Shown here piece by piece: positions 1 through 6,094 of a stretch of DNA of 13,143 nt. The position numbers were made by a program, and so were the translations under genes. The DNA comes from Pseudomonadota bacterium (GTDB lineage Bacteria > Pseudomonadota > Gammaproteobacteria > Xanthomonadales > Xanthomonadaceae). Within the stretch, counting starts at the first letter, position 1. The number at the start of each line of letters is the position of its first letter. Below the pieces are notes generated by a model that saw only the letters and a program-made list of their open reading frames with translations, searched no databases and was not told the origin of the DNA. The DNA is taken from positions 1 to 13,143 of the forward strand of contig JAFAFF010000189.1 of the NCBI GenBank assembly GCA_023423605.1, in the 5' to 3' direction.

Positions 1-253
1 TCATTTGCGCTCCCATTACCGCACGCACGCGCGCGACTGTTCATTGATTTCCAGCCGTAAAGTGTAGCGCACCCATGGCTTTCGTCACTTGGCTACGCTG
101 GCGTATGGTCGTTTTTGGCCCATGTCCTCGGGGACAGCCCGCGCCTGTCCCGGCCAATGTTTCCAAGGTGTTACGCCCATCGCGGGCACCGGGGCTTGCC
201 CCGCGTTGCCGGCCATGCCATTGAACCGGGGAGGAAAAACCACGGAATCATCG
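1..253 (+). other. Upstream region of the sensor phosphatase gene, with an inverted repeat
   Basis: No convincing gene lies here. An open frame continues upstream of position 254 to an ATG at 89, but its translation is low-complexity and unlike any family, so I treat it as untranslated leader. A perfect 7-bp inverted repeat, GGGACAG (131-137) and CTGTCCC (145-151) with a 7-base spacer, could be an operator or an RNA hairpin. A smaller GGGG-CTTG-CCCC hairpin sits at 191-202. A weak -35-like TTGATT is at 44-49 but no clear -10 follows. A purine-rich stretch, GGGGAGGAAAA (about 228-238), lies 16-18 bases before the chosen start. Confidence 0.35.
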
Positions 254-2620
254 ATGCGCACCGCCACATCGGCTGTACCTGCATCCCCTGCCGGGCGCGG
301 CCTGCGCGCGCGGATGATGCTGTGGTCCTGCCTGGCACAGGCGGCATTGTTGCTGCTGGTCGTCACACTGTTCTATCTGGGCGCACGTTCCCTGGTGGAA
401 CGGCAGGCGCAGAGCGAACTCAGCCAGCTGGCCGAACAGACCGCGCGCAGCCTGGGCAATTCGCTGCGTTCGGCGCAGATCACCGGGGAAATGCTGCTGG
501 CGCCGCTGGGCCGGCAATCGTTCGACGCGGCCCAGGTGAACAGCCTGCTGGGGGCTGCGGTCATCGCCGATCCCTATGTGGATGGGGCCATGGCGATCAT
601 CGAGCCGGACCGCGTGCCCGGCCTGCCGGAGGGCTATGCCTGCCACGATGTGCTGCAGGACGGCGCTCTGGAACACGCCTGCGATGGCCAGCTGGGGCCG
701 GACCTGCTGCAGCGTGACTGGTACCGCATGGCGTTGCGCGCCAGTGGTCCGTGGTGGTCGGCGCCCTATTCCAATCCGCGCGCCGAAGGGCGGCATTTCA
801 TCACCTACAACACACCGCTGCGGCTGCCCGGCGAACTGCTGCCGGCCGGGCTGGTGAGCGTGGACGTGCCGCTGGCACGGCTGCGCCGCGATCTGGGGCA
901 ACTGCCACATAGCGCCAAGCTGCGCGCCACCCTGCTGGGGCCGGACCACCGCGTGGTGCTCAGTTCGGTGCCGCACGTGGAACCCGGCATGGATCTGCAG
1001 CAGTACCTGCAACTGCGGCCGGACCTGGCGCCGCTGTTCGATCCGCACGATCCACGCCCGGCACCCGGCGAGGGGCTGGACCACCAGTCCGGCGATGGAA
1101 CGCGCTTCCTCAGCCGCATCGCCGCGCTGGAACAGCCCGGCTGGCAGGTGGTGCTGTCGGCCGACCGTGAGCTGCTGATGGCCGATCTGCGCCGGGTGGC
1201 ACGTTGGGCGGTGGCACTGGCGGTGCTGGGGGTGCTGGCCTGGTTGCTGCTGGTACGCCGCCACGCCCAGCGCCTGCTGCAGCCCATGGAAGCGCTGACG
1301 GCGGCGGCGCGGCGTTTCAGTGCCGGGCATTTCAAGCAGCCGTTGCCGGTGCCGCGGCATGCCGACGAGGTCGGCGAGATGACCGACGCGTTCGAAAGCG
1401 CGCGCCGTTCCATCCTGCAGCAGATGGAAACCATCGCCCGGCTGGCCAGCGCGCGCGAACGCAACGAGAGCGAGCTGCGCATCGCGCGGGGCATCCAGCA
1501 GGGCATGCTGGCGCCGCCCCTGAAGCTGCAGGCCAATGGCTACCTGCTGCGCAGCTCCACCCTGCTGGTGCCGGCACGCGAAGTAGGCGGTGATTTCCAG
1601 CATATCGCCCGGCTGGACGCCAGTACGCTGTGCTTCGTGATCGGCGATGTATCGGGCAACGGCGTGCCGGCGGCGTTGTTCATGATGCGGGTGCTGACCG
1701 TTCTGGATGCCGCCATGCGCCGCCACCGCCACCCGGACCGTATCCTCACCGAAGCTGCGCGGCTGCTTGCCGAGCGCAACGACGCCTGCATGTTCGCGAC
1801 CGTGCTGTGCGGGGTGGTGGATGCAGGCACCGGCATGTTCGAGCTGGCCAGCGCCGGCCACGAGGCGCCGCTGCGGCGCCAGGCCGATGGCCGCGTGCTC
1901 GTGCTGCCGGTGCGCAGCGGGCCGGCGCTGGGCATCAGCTCGGTGGACAGCTACCCGCGCGCCCAGGGCCTGCTGGCCGATGGCGAATATCTGCTGGCCT
2001 ATACCGATGGCATCACCGAAGCGCAGTGCCCGCGACAGCGCTGGTTCGGCGTGGACCGCCTGCGCCAGGCGGTTTCCCCGGTGGCCGACGACCGCATGGC
2101 CTGCGCGCGGGTCATGGAAGCGCTGGCCGATTTCACCCGCGATTGCGGCAACCCGGATGACGTGGCGCTGCTGAGCGTGGGCCGCCGCCTGGTGTGGCCG
2201 CCGCTGCGGCTGCGCGCGCGCGCCTGCACCGGTGGGCTGCAGCGGCTGCTGGAGGATCTGGATGAGGGGCTGCGGTTGATGGGCCTGGACGAGGAACGGC
2301 TGCAGCGCGCGCATCTGCTGGTGGACGAACTGTGCGGCAACGTGGTGGTGCATCAGCGCGAGGTGTCGCATGTGACTCTCGACGTCACCGCAACCCTGGA
2401 TGACGATGGCCTGGCACTGGATGTGCGCGATACCGGGGCGCCGTTCGACCCCACGGGTGTACCCCCACCGGAACTGGACGTGGCGCTTGCCGACCGCGCC
2501 ATTGGCGGCTGGGGCCTGCACCTGGTGCGCTCGCTGTGCGACCGCTTCGCTTATTGCCGCCGCAACGGCGGCAATCACGTACACCTGCTGTTGTTGCCTG
2601 CAGCACCGCGCCCGGAGTAA
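254..2620 (+). CDS. Membrane sensor SpoIIE/PP2C-type serine phosphatase with HAMP and C-terminal HATPase domain
   Basis: A 788-aa membrane signalling protein likely to control phosphorylation of the STAS protein encoded next. Order seen: TM helix about 24-44; an extracytoplasmic sensor region 45-312 of dCache type (note RDWYRMALR and WWSAPY near 154-172); TM helix about 315-335; HAMP about 336-390; a short helical linker; PP2C/SpoIIE phosphatase about 405-645; HATPase_c of RsbW type about 655-780. Phosphatase motifs are GGDF (Asp447), GDVSGNG (Asp465), SAGHEAP, YTDGITEA (Asp585) and NPDD (635-636). Kinase-like motifs are ELCGNVVVH (Glu692, Asn696), RDTGAPFDP and GGWGLHLV. The start at 254 puts the first TM near the N-terminus; an ATG at 89 is in frame, but the extra 55 residues look non-coding. 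Odd point: the usual Asp after GGDF (GGDFYD) is His450 here. The role of partner switching is known for the family; the direct partner is inferred from adjacency. Confidence 0.9.
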   Translation: MRTATSAVPASPAGRGLRARMMLWSCLAQAALLLLVVTLFYLGARSLVERQAQSELSQLAEQTARSLGNSLRSAQITGEMLLAPLGRQSFDAAQVNSLLGAAVIADPYVDGAMAIIEPDRVPGLPEGYACHDVLQDGALEHACDGQLGPDLLQRDWYRMALRASGPWWSAPYSNPRAEGRHFITYNTPLRLPGELLPAGLVSVDVPLARLRRDLGQLPHSAKLRATLLGPDHRVVLSSVPHVEPGMDLQQYLQLRPDLAPLFDPHDPRPAPGEGLDHQSGDGTRFLSRIAALEQPGWQVVLSADRELLMADLRRVARWAVALAVLGVLAWLLLVRRHAQRLLQPMEALTAAARRFSAGHFKQPLPVPRHADEVGEMTDAFESARRSILQQMETIARLASARERNESELRIARGIQQGMLAPPLKLQANGYLLRSSTLLVPAREVGGDFQHIARLDASTLCFVIGDVSGNGVPAALFMMRVLTVLDAAMRRHRHPDRILTEAARLLAERNDACMFATVLCGVVDAGTGMFELASAGHEAPLRRQADGRVLVLPVRSGPALGISSVDSYPRAQGLLADGEYLLAYTDGITEAQCPRQRWFGVDRLRQAVSPVADDRMACARVMEALADFTRDCGNPDDVALLSVGRRLVWPPLRLRARACTGGLQRLLEDLDEGLRLMGLDEERLQRAHLLVDELCGNVVVHQREVSHVTLDVTATLDDDGLALDVRDTGAPFDPTGVPPPELDVALADRAIGGWGLHLVRSLCDRFAYCRRNGGNHVHLLLLPAAPRPE

Positions 2621-2623
2621 GCC

Positions 2624-3004
2624 ATGTCACGTCTCAGCCTGCGTATCGAATCCGCCGAAGGGCCTTACCGGCGCGTGTTCCTGAGCGGGCGACTGGACGG
2701 TTCCACGCATGCCGAACTGGACACCGCGCTGGCCCCGCTGCTGCACGACGGTACCCACATCCTGGAATTCAACCTGGCCGGCCTGGACTACATTTCCAGC
2801 GCCGGGCTGCGCTCCATCTTCCGTGCCCGCAAGGCGCTGGACGCCCACGCCGGCCGGGTGCTGGTGATGCAGCCGCAGGCACCGGTACGCAAGGTGTTCG
2901 AGCTGGTGAAGGCGGTGCCGGTGGAAGAAGTATTCGCCTCGCAGGAAGAGCTGGACGGCTATCTCTCCGCCATCCAGGCGAAGGTCGCCAACGGCGACCT
3001 GTAA
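2624..3004 (+). CDS. STAS-domain anti-anti-sigma factor (SpoIIAA/RsbV-like)
   Basis: A 126-aa single STAS-domain protein. In this family a serine is phosphorylated by a HATPase kinase and dephosphorylated by a PP2C phosphatase, and the unphosphorylated form binds a partner such as an anti-sigma factor or enzyme. The signature DYISSAGLR is at 55-63; Ser59 aligns with the phospho-acceptor of SpoIIAA (Ser58 there). Its ATG lies 3 bp after the phosphatase stop, and its Shine-Dalgarno GGAG (2614-2617) is inside the last codons of that gene, so the two are almost certainly translated from one mRNA. Length is normal for the family. No sigma or anti-sigma gene lies in the window, so the downstream target must be elsewhere. 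A target such as a diguanylate cyclase or flagellar anti-sigma, as in the Pseudomonas HsbR/HsbA system, is possible. Confidence 0.92.
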   Translation: MSRLSLRIESAEGPYRRVFLSGRLDGSTHAELDTALAPLLHDGTHILEFNLAGLDYISSAGLRSIFRARKALDAHAGRVLVMQPQAPVRKVFELVKAVPVEEVFASQEELDGYLSAIQAKVANGDL

Positions 3005-3008
3005 CCCC

Positions 3009-3051
3009 GCGGGTGACGGCCAACCCCTGGTGGACTGGTGGGTGACCACCC
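3009..3051 (+). repeat. Degenerate GTGG-type REP copies
   Basis: Directly after the STAS gene the sequence repeats decayed versions of the REP found at 3088: a GGGTGACGGCC...CTGGTGG segment at 3011-3033 and GTGGGTGACCACC at 3038-3050, where GGTGG (3037-3041) is inverted against CCACC (3046-3050). I see no T-tract terminator here, so these hairpins may act as the 3' boundary of the signalling operon. Confidence 0.45.
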
Positions 3052-3091
3052 GGCCTGTGGTGGAGGGCCTGTGGTGGAGGGCCTGTGGTGG
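3052..3091 (+). repeat. 14-bp tandem repeat, about 2.9 copies
   Basis: The unit GGCCTGTGGTGGAG occurs at 3052-3065 and 3066-3079 exactly, and its first 12 bases again at 3080-3091, where it runs into the GTGG head of the intact REP. It probably arose by slippage or repeated REP-edge duplication. It is non-coding as far as I can see. Confidence 0.85.
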
Positions 3092-3113
3092 GTGACGACC
3101 GTTGGTCGTCACC
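3088..3113 (+). repeat. Intact GTGG-headed REP palindrome
   Basis: A GTGG tetranucleotide head (3088-3091) followed by a perfect 10-bp stem, GGTGACGACC (3091-3100) and GGTCGTCACC (3104-3113), around a GTT loop. The same element differs by one base at 4706-4731 and by a few bases at 7849 and 7895. REPs with a GTAG or GTGG head are the targets of RAYT (REP-associated tyrosine) transposases; no RAYT gene is in the window. The stretch 3114-3201 that follows holds nothing I recognise. Confidence 0.8.
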
Positions 3114-3201
3114 GCTTCACCCGGCGGCACACGCCGCCGCGCGGCCGCCGCCAGGATCAAGCACCGGCCCCTCTGCTCCCTGAATGCCCAACCCCCTGCC
3201 A

Positions 3202-3230
3202 TTGCACCCCCTGCAGTTTCGATATATCGT
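3202..3230 (+). promoter_or_regulatory. Probable promoter of the padR-ferric reductase operon
   Basis: TTGCAC (3202-3207) is a good -35 candidate, and 17 bases later TATCGT (3225-3230) is a 4-of-6 match to a -10. Initiation would fall around 3236-3238, giving a leader of only about 20 bases. The -10 overlaps the first palindromic operator. Inference from sequence only. Confidence 0.5.
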
Positions 3231-3258
3231 TTCAGGATCAATTATCGATATATCGAAA
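3217..3258 (+). promoter_or_regulatory. Pair of palindromic operators upstream of the PadR-type regulator
   Basis: CGATATATCG is at 3220-3229, and the longer palindrome TCGATATATCGA is at 3245-3256. TTTCGATATATCG (3217-3229) is an exact inverted copy of the 13 bases 3246-3258. The palindrome centres are 26 bp apart, about 2.5 helical turns. The second site runs into the ATG and occupies the place where a Shine-Dalgarno would be. Such AT-rich dyads in GC-rich DNA right before a PadR gene fit an autoregulatory operator. Confidence 0.75.
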
Positions 3259-3782
3259 TGGATATGCCGCGCCCTTCCTCCCCCCGCATGCTTTCCCGTG
3301 GCGACCTGCGCCTGCTGGTGCTGGCCCTGCTGGCGGAACAGCCGCGCCATGGCTACGAGCTCATCCAGCACATCAGCGAACGCTTTGTCCGCGCCTATAC
3401 CCCCAGCGCCGGCACCATGTACCCACTGCTGGCCAGCTTCGAGCAGGCCGGCTGGGTGCGCGCGGAAGACGACGCCGGCCGGCGCTGCTTCCATATCACC
3501 GATGCTGGCCGCGACGAACTGCATGCACGCCGGGATGAAGTGAAGGCGGCCCAGCACCGCGCCCATCACCGCGCCCGCGAGATCGCCAAGGCCGCCTTGC
3601 CGGCCCCGATACGCGACGCGCTTCGCCAGTTCAAAAGCGCGCTGCTTCGCCACCACGGCCATTGGCGCGAGGGCGAAGCCGAGCAGGCGGCAGCGCACCT
3701 GCTGCGTGCCGCTGCACTGCTGAATGGCCAAACGCTGGAATCTCCCGCCCCTTCAACCGACACATCGACCCCGCCCGCCTGA
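3258..3782 (+). CDS. PadR-family transcriptional regulator, YqjI (NfeR)-like
   Basis: A 174-aa winged-helix regulator. The PadR domain is at about 11-95: GDLRLLVLALLAEQPRHGYEL (15-35), then YTPSAGTMYPLLASFEQ as the recognition region (47-63), a wing at DDAGRRCFHITDAG (71-84), and a helical dimerisation tail rich in Arg, His and Ala. The pattern matches E. coli YqjI, which represses the ferric reductase gene yqjH in response to metal. Here the ferric reductase gene follows directly, so the pair is conserved although the order is co-directional. Start at 3258 is chosen because the frame upstream is non-coding and holds operators; ATGs at 3264 and 3288 are alternatives, and no Shine-Dalgarno is visible. 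Odd point: the His/Cys-rich N-terminal metal-binding extension of E. coli YqjI is absent and only one Cys (Cys77) is present. Confidence 0.88.
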   Translation: MDMPRPSSPRMLSRGDLRLLVLALLAEQPRHGYELIQHISERFVRAYTPSAGTMYPLLASFEQAGWVRAEDDAGRRCFHITDAGRDELHARRDEVKAAQHRAHHRAREIAKAALPAPIRDALRQFKSALLRHHGHWREGEAEQAAAHLLRAAALLNGQTLESPAPSTDTSTPPA

Positions 3783-3839
3783 GCCAGCCCGGTCACCCGG
3801 TGCCCCCGCGGCATCCCTCTCCCCTGCCAGGAACCTCCC

Positions 3840-4640
3840 ATGACCGAACACGAAAACAAACGCCTGCGCCTGGACGTGCGCTTCCGCCACCTGCAGGTGC
3901 TGCGCACCGAACAGGTCACCCCGCACATGCGCCGCATCATCGTCGGCGGCGCCGACCTGGCCGGATTCGATTCTCCCGGCGCGGACGACCACATCAAGCT
4001 GTTCTTCCCCAACAGCAGCGGTGAGATGGTGCTGCCAACCCTCACCGCCGAGGGGCCGCGCTATCCCGAAGGCAAGGAACCCTCGCAGTCGCGCGATTAC
4101 ACCCCCCGCTGGTGGGACCACCAGGCGGGCGAACTGGCCATCGATTTCGTGCTGCACGGCGACCACGGCATCGCCGGGCCATGGGCTGCCCGCGCGCAGC
4201 CAGGCGATGCCCTGGTGGTTGGCGGGCCGCGCGGGTCGTTCGTGGTGGCCGATGATTACGATGGTTATGTGCTGATCGGCGACGAGACCGCGCTGCCGGC
4301 GATTTCACGCCGGCTGGAAACACTGCCGGAATCAGCCGAGGTGCAGGTATTCATCGAAGTGGCCGACGAAGCCGAGCGCCAGCCGCTGCCGCAGGGCGAC
4401 AACGTGCGTATCCACTGGCTGGAACGCAATGGTTTCCCGGCCGCCAGCAGTACCCTGCTGGAAGACGCACTGGTTGATTTCGAGGCACCGGAAGGCGATG
4501 TCTTCTATTGGATAGCCACCGAATCGCGTCGCGCGCGGATGATGCGCAAGTTCTTCGAAGGCCACCTGGCGGTACCCCGCGACTGGATCCGTTCCACCGG
4601 CTACTGGAAAGCGCACCCCGACGAAACCGACGGCGATTGA
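3840..4640 (+). CDS. Siderophore-interacting protein / NADPH-dependent ferric-siderophore reductase (YqjH, ViuB family)
   Basis: A 266-aa cytoplasmic flavoprotein of the SIP family, which reduces ferric iron in siderophores using FAD and NAD(P)H. The FAD-binding beta-barrel covers about 12-135, with the flavin motif RDYTPR (85-90) and the GDHGIAGPWA segment (108-117). The NAD(P)H half begins at VLIGDETALPAI (144-156), continues with YWIATES (223-230), and ends in the family-typical GYWK tail (254-257). Length is normal. It follows the PadR-type regulator after 57 bp with a Shine-Dalgarno CAGGA at 3828-3832, so the two are likely one operon repressed by the upstream gene product. Iron supply is the known role of the family; control by iron or nickel here is inferred from YqjI/YqjH of E. 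coli. Confidence 0.93.
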   Translation: MTEHENKRLRLDVRFRHLQVLRTEQVTPHMRRIIVGGADLAGFDSPGADDHIKLFFPNSSGEMVLPTLTAEGPRYPEGKEPSQSRDYTPRWWDHQAGELAIDFVLHGDHGIAGPWAARAQPGDALVVGGPRGSFVVADDYDGYVLIGDETALPAISRRLETLPESAEVQVFIEVADEAERQPLPQGDNVRIHWLERNGFPAASSTLLEDALVDFEAPEGDVFYWIATESRRARMMRKFFEGHLAVPRDWIRSTGYWKAHPDETDGD

Positions 4641-4705
4641 TGCTGCCTGCGGTGGATGCGCGCCCCGTTGGCAGATGTGCACCTCGGTAGATGATGCGAA
4701 GCTCG

Positions 4706-4731
4706 GTGGATGACGACCGTTGGTCGTCACC
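4706..4731 (+). repeat. GTGG-headed REP palindrome (second locus)
   Basis: A 26-bp element with one base changed from the copy at 3088 (A at 4710). The stem is TGACGACC (4711-4718) and GGTCGTCA (4722-4729). It is preceded by a shorter degenerate duplication, CTCGGTAGATGATG near 4683 and CTCGGTGGATGACG near 4702. It lies between the ferric reductase gene and the 135-aa gene; no other terminator is visible there. Confidence 0.75.
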
Positions 4732-4784
4732 ATCCTGCAGACCCCGCACCACAAGGCTCATCCCGCGCGAACACCCCCCACCAA

Positions 4785-4793
4785 TGCGATAAT
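4785..4793 (+). promoter_or_regulatory. Extended -10 promoter, apparently leaderless
   Basis: TGCGATAAT (4785-4793) is an extended -10 (TG, one base, then GATAAT). Only five bases separate it from the ATG at 4799, so transcription would start at or next to the start codon. No good -35 is seen, as is common with a TGn motif. Confidence 0.5.
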
Positions 4794-4798
4794 CGCGC

Positions 4799-5206
4799 AT
4801 GACCGACCTTTCCACCGCCACCCTCGCCGCCGCGCTAGAGCGCCTGCAGGCAGACCACAGCACCTTCGACGCCGCGCTCGCCGCCCATGGCGATGCCGTT
4901 TCACTTCGCCCGCTGCTGCGTTCGCTGCTGGAAACCGCACACGCCCTCTTCAAGGCCGAGGCCGATGTGGGCCAGGTGGCCGACATGTTGCGTCGCGACC
5001 AGAAGTTCGCACCGCCCGGACGCCCGCCGGTGCACCTGGTGAAACTGCGCATGCAACAGGCGACGGCGAGGCAGGCCGCACTGGTGGCCCGGCAGGCACA
5101 TGCGCGTGCCGCCCAGGATTTCGCGCGCGCGGCAGACCTGCACATCACCGACCGCCGCACCCCCATCGTGGCCGCCGCCAGATGGTTGCAGCAGACGCTC
5201 GGCTGA
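4799..5206 (+). CDS. Uncharacterised 135-aa alpha-helical protein
   Basis: I do not recognise the family. The protein is small, soluble by composition, rich in Ala, Leu, Arg and Gln, without cysteine and without signal peptide or membrane helix. It looks almost entirely helical, with a possible coiled-coil stretch about 75-115 (many Gln, Ala and Arg in QQATARQAALVARQAHARAA) and a hinge KFAPPGRPPVH at about 69-79. Codon use matches its neighbours. The start at 4799 fits the adjacent extended -10 and gives a leaderless mRNA; no Shine-Dalgarno is present. It stands alone: the gene to the left ends behind a REP and the next genes run on the other strand. Function unknown. Confidence 0.7.
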   Translation: MTDLSTATLAAALERLQADHSTFDAALAAHGDAVSLRPLLRSLLETAHALFKAEADVGQVADMLRRDQKFAPPGRPPVHLVKLRMQQATARQAALVARQAHARAAQDFARAADLHITDRRTPIVAAARWLQQTLG

Positions 5207-5245
5207 GACCGGCCGCTGCAACGGGCTGCGCGAAACCACCGCCAT

Positions 5246-5277
5246 GAAAACAGAAACCCGCCGGATGGCGGGTTCTG
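5246..5277 (-). terminator. Rho-independent terminator of the YceI-like gene
   Basis: The stem AACCCGCC (5255-5262) and GGCGGGTT (5267-5274) has a four-base loop. Read on the minus strand it is followed by TTCTGTTTTC, a T-rich tail. It lies about 35 bp after the minus-strand stop at 5311. On the plus strand the tail is not T-rich, so it is mainly a minus-strand terminator, though the hairpin could also help end the 135-aa gene transcript. Confidence 0.75.
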
Positions 5278-5310
5278 CTGAAGCATCGGGCCAACCGCCC
5301 GCGCTGCGGA

Positions 5311-6018
5311 TCAGGCAGCCGGCTTCTCGCCGGTGGCTTCGGTGGTGATGCGGATCTTCACTTCATCGCTGACGTTGGGGGCGTACGCACCAACGCCGAA
5401 GTCGCTGCGCTTGATGGTGGTGGTGGCATCGAAGCCCGCCGCCGGCACCTTGGCCATCGGGTGTTCGCCGCCACCGTTGATGGTGACATCCAGGGTCACC
5501 GGCTTGGTGATGTCCTTGATGGTCAGGTCACCGGTGACGGTGAGCTTGTTGGTGCCGGACGATTCCACCTTGGTGCTCTTGAAGCTGGCAGCCGGGAACT
5601 TGGCGGCATCGAAGAAATCGGCGCTCTTCAGGTGGTCATCGAACTTCGCGGTGAAGCTGTTGAGGCCGGTCAGCGGCAGCTTCACTTCAACGCTGGACTT
5701 GCTCACGTCCTCGGCGTCATACACCAGGGTGCCTTCGGCGTTGCCGAAGTGTGCGGTCGGATTGGAGTAACCGAAATGGCTCCACTGCGCCAGCACGTCG
5801 GTATGCGACGGATCCAGCTTGTAGGTGCCCGAGGCGATCTGCACGGCATCGGCCGGGGGGGCCGCGGCGGCATCGGCGGACGGGGTAGTGGTCTGTGCGG
5901 CAGCGGCCGGCGTGGCGGCATCGGCCGCCGGCGCGGCGGTTTCATCGGCCGGCTTGGAGCAGGCGGCAATGGCCAGGGTGAGGGCCAGCGGCAGCAGGAG
6001 CTTATGGGTAGCGGTCAT
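5311..6018 (-). CDS. YceI-family lipoprotein
   Basis: A 235-aa protein. The N-terminus is a lipoprotein signal: positively charged start, hydrophobic LLLPLALTLAIAAC, with the lipidated Cys at 20 in the lipobox AIAAC. A low-complexity Ala/Pro/Thr linker of about 35 residues follows, then a YceI domain (about 57 to the end) beginning with GTYKLDPSHTDVLAQWSHFG and including DHLKSADFFDAAKFPAASF and FGVGAY. YceI proteins form lipocalin-like barrels that bind isoprenoid or other hydrophobic ligands in the periplasm; the substrate here is unknown. The start at 6018 is preceded by GGAGA on the minus strand at suitable spacing; an ATG at 6051 in frame would add 11 residues and spoil the signal peptide. 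RutE-like gene lies 76 bp upstream on the same strand. Confidence 0.92.
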   Translation of the reverse strand: MTATHKLLLPLALTLAIAACSKPADETAAPAADAATPAAAAQTTTPSADAAAAPPADAVQIASGTYKLDPSHTDVLAQWSHFGYSNPTAHFGNAEGTLVYDAEDVSKSSVEVKLPLTGLNSFTAKFDDHLKSADFFDAAKFPAASFKSTKVESSGTNKLTVTGDLTIKDITKPVTLDVTINGGGEHPMAKVPAAGFDATTTIKRSDFGVGAYAPNVSDEVKIRITTEATGEKPAA

Positions 6019-6094
6019 CAGGTCTCTCCGGGTAAGGGAACGTAACGGCAATCATCGGCCCACGCGGGACCGGGCAATTCCAGCACAACAGGTG

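Noticed and set aside
1..3. TCA at the window start as the stop codon of a minus-strand gene
   Set aside because: In that frame a second stop (TTA at 16-18) lies only a few codons before it, so no gene ends there.
89..253. N-terminal 55-residue extension of the sensor phosphatase from an ATG at 89
   Set aside because: The extension is Gly/Ala/Cys-rich without motif, contains an inverted repeat, and would place the first membrane helix unusually far from the N-terminus.
248..2584. Long minus-strand open frame (778 codons) opposite the sensor phosphatase
   Set aside because: It mirrors a gene with clear domains; its translation is His/Gln/Arg-rich low-complexity sequence typical of the antisense of GC-rich codons, with no family motifs.
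3102..3257. Extended PadR-type regulator starting at a TTG at 3102
   Set aside because: The region holds a REP end, the promoter and both operators, and the translation does not resemble the N-terminus of the family.
5246..5277. Terminator for the plus-strand 135-aa gene
   Set aside because: The T-rich tail exists only on the minus strand, so I assign it to the YceI-like gene; a secondary effect on the plus strand is possible.
4351..5286. Minus-strand open frame (311 codons) across the REP and the 135-aa gene
   Set aside because: It overlaps the end of the ferric reductase gene, a REP and the 135-aa gene on the other strand; composition is Arg/Ser-rich and has no recognisable domain.
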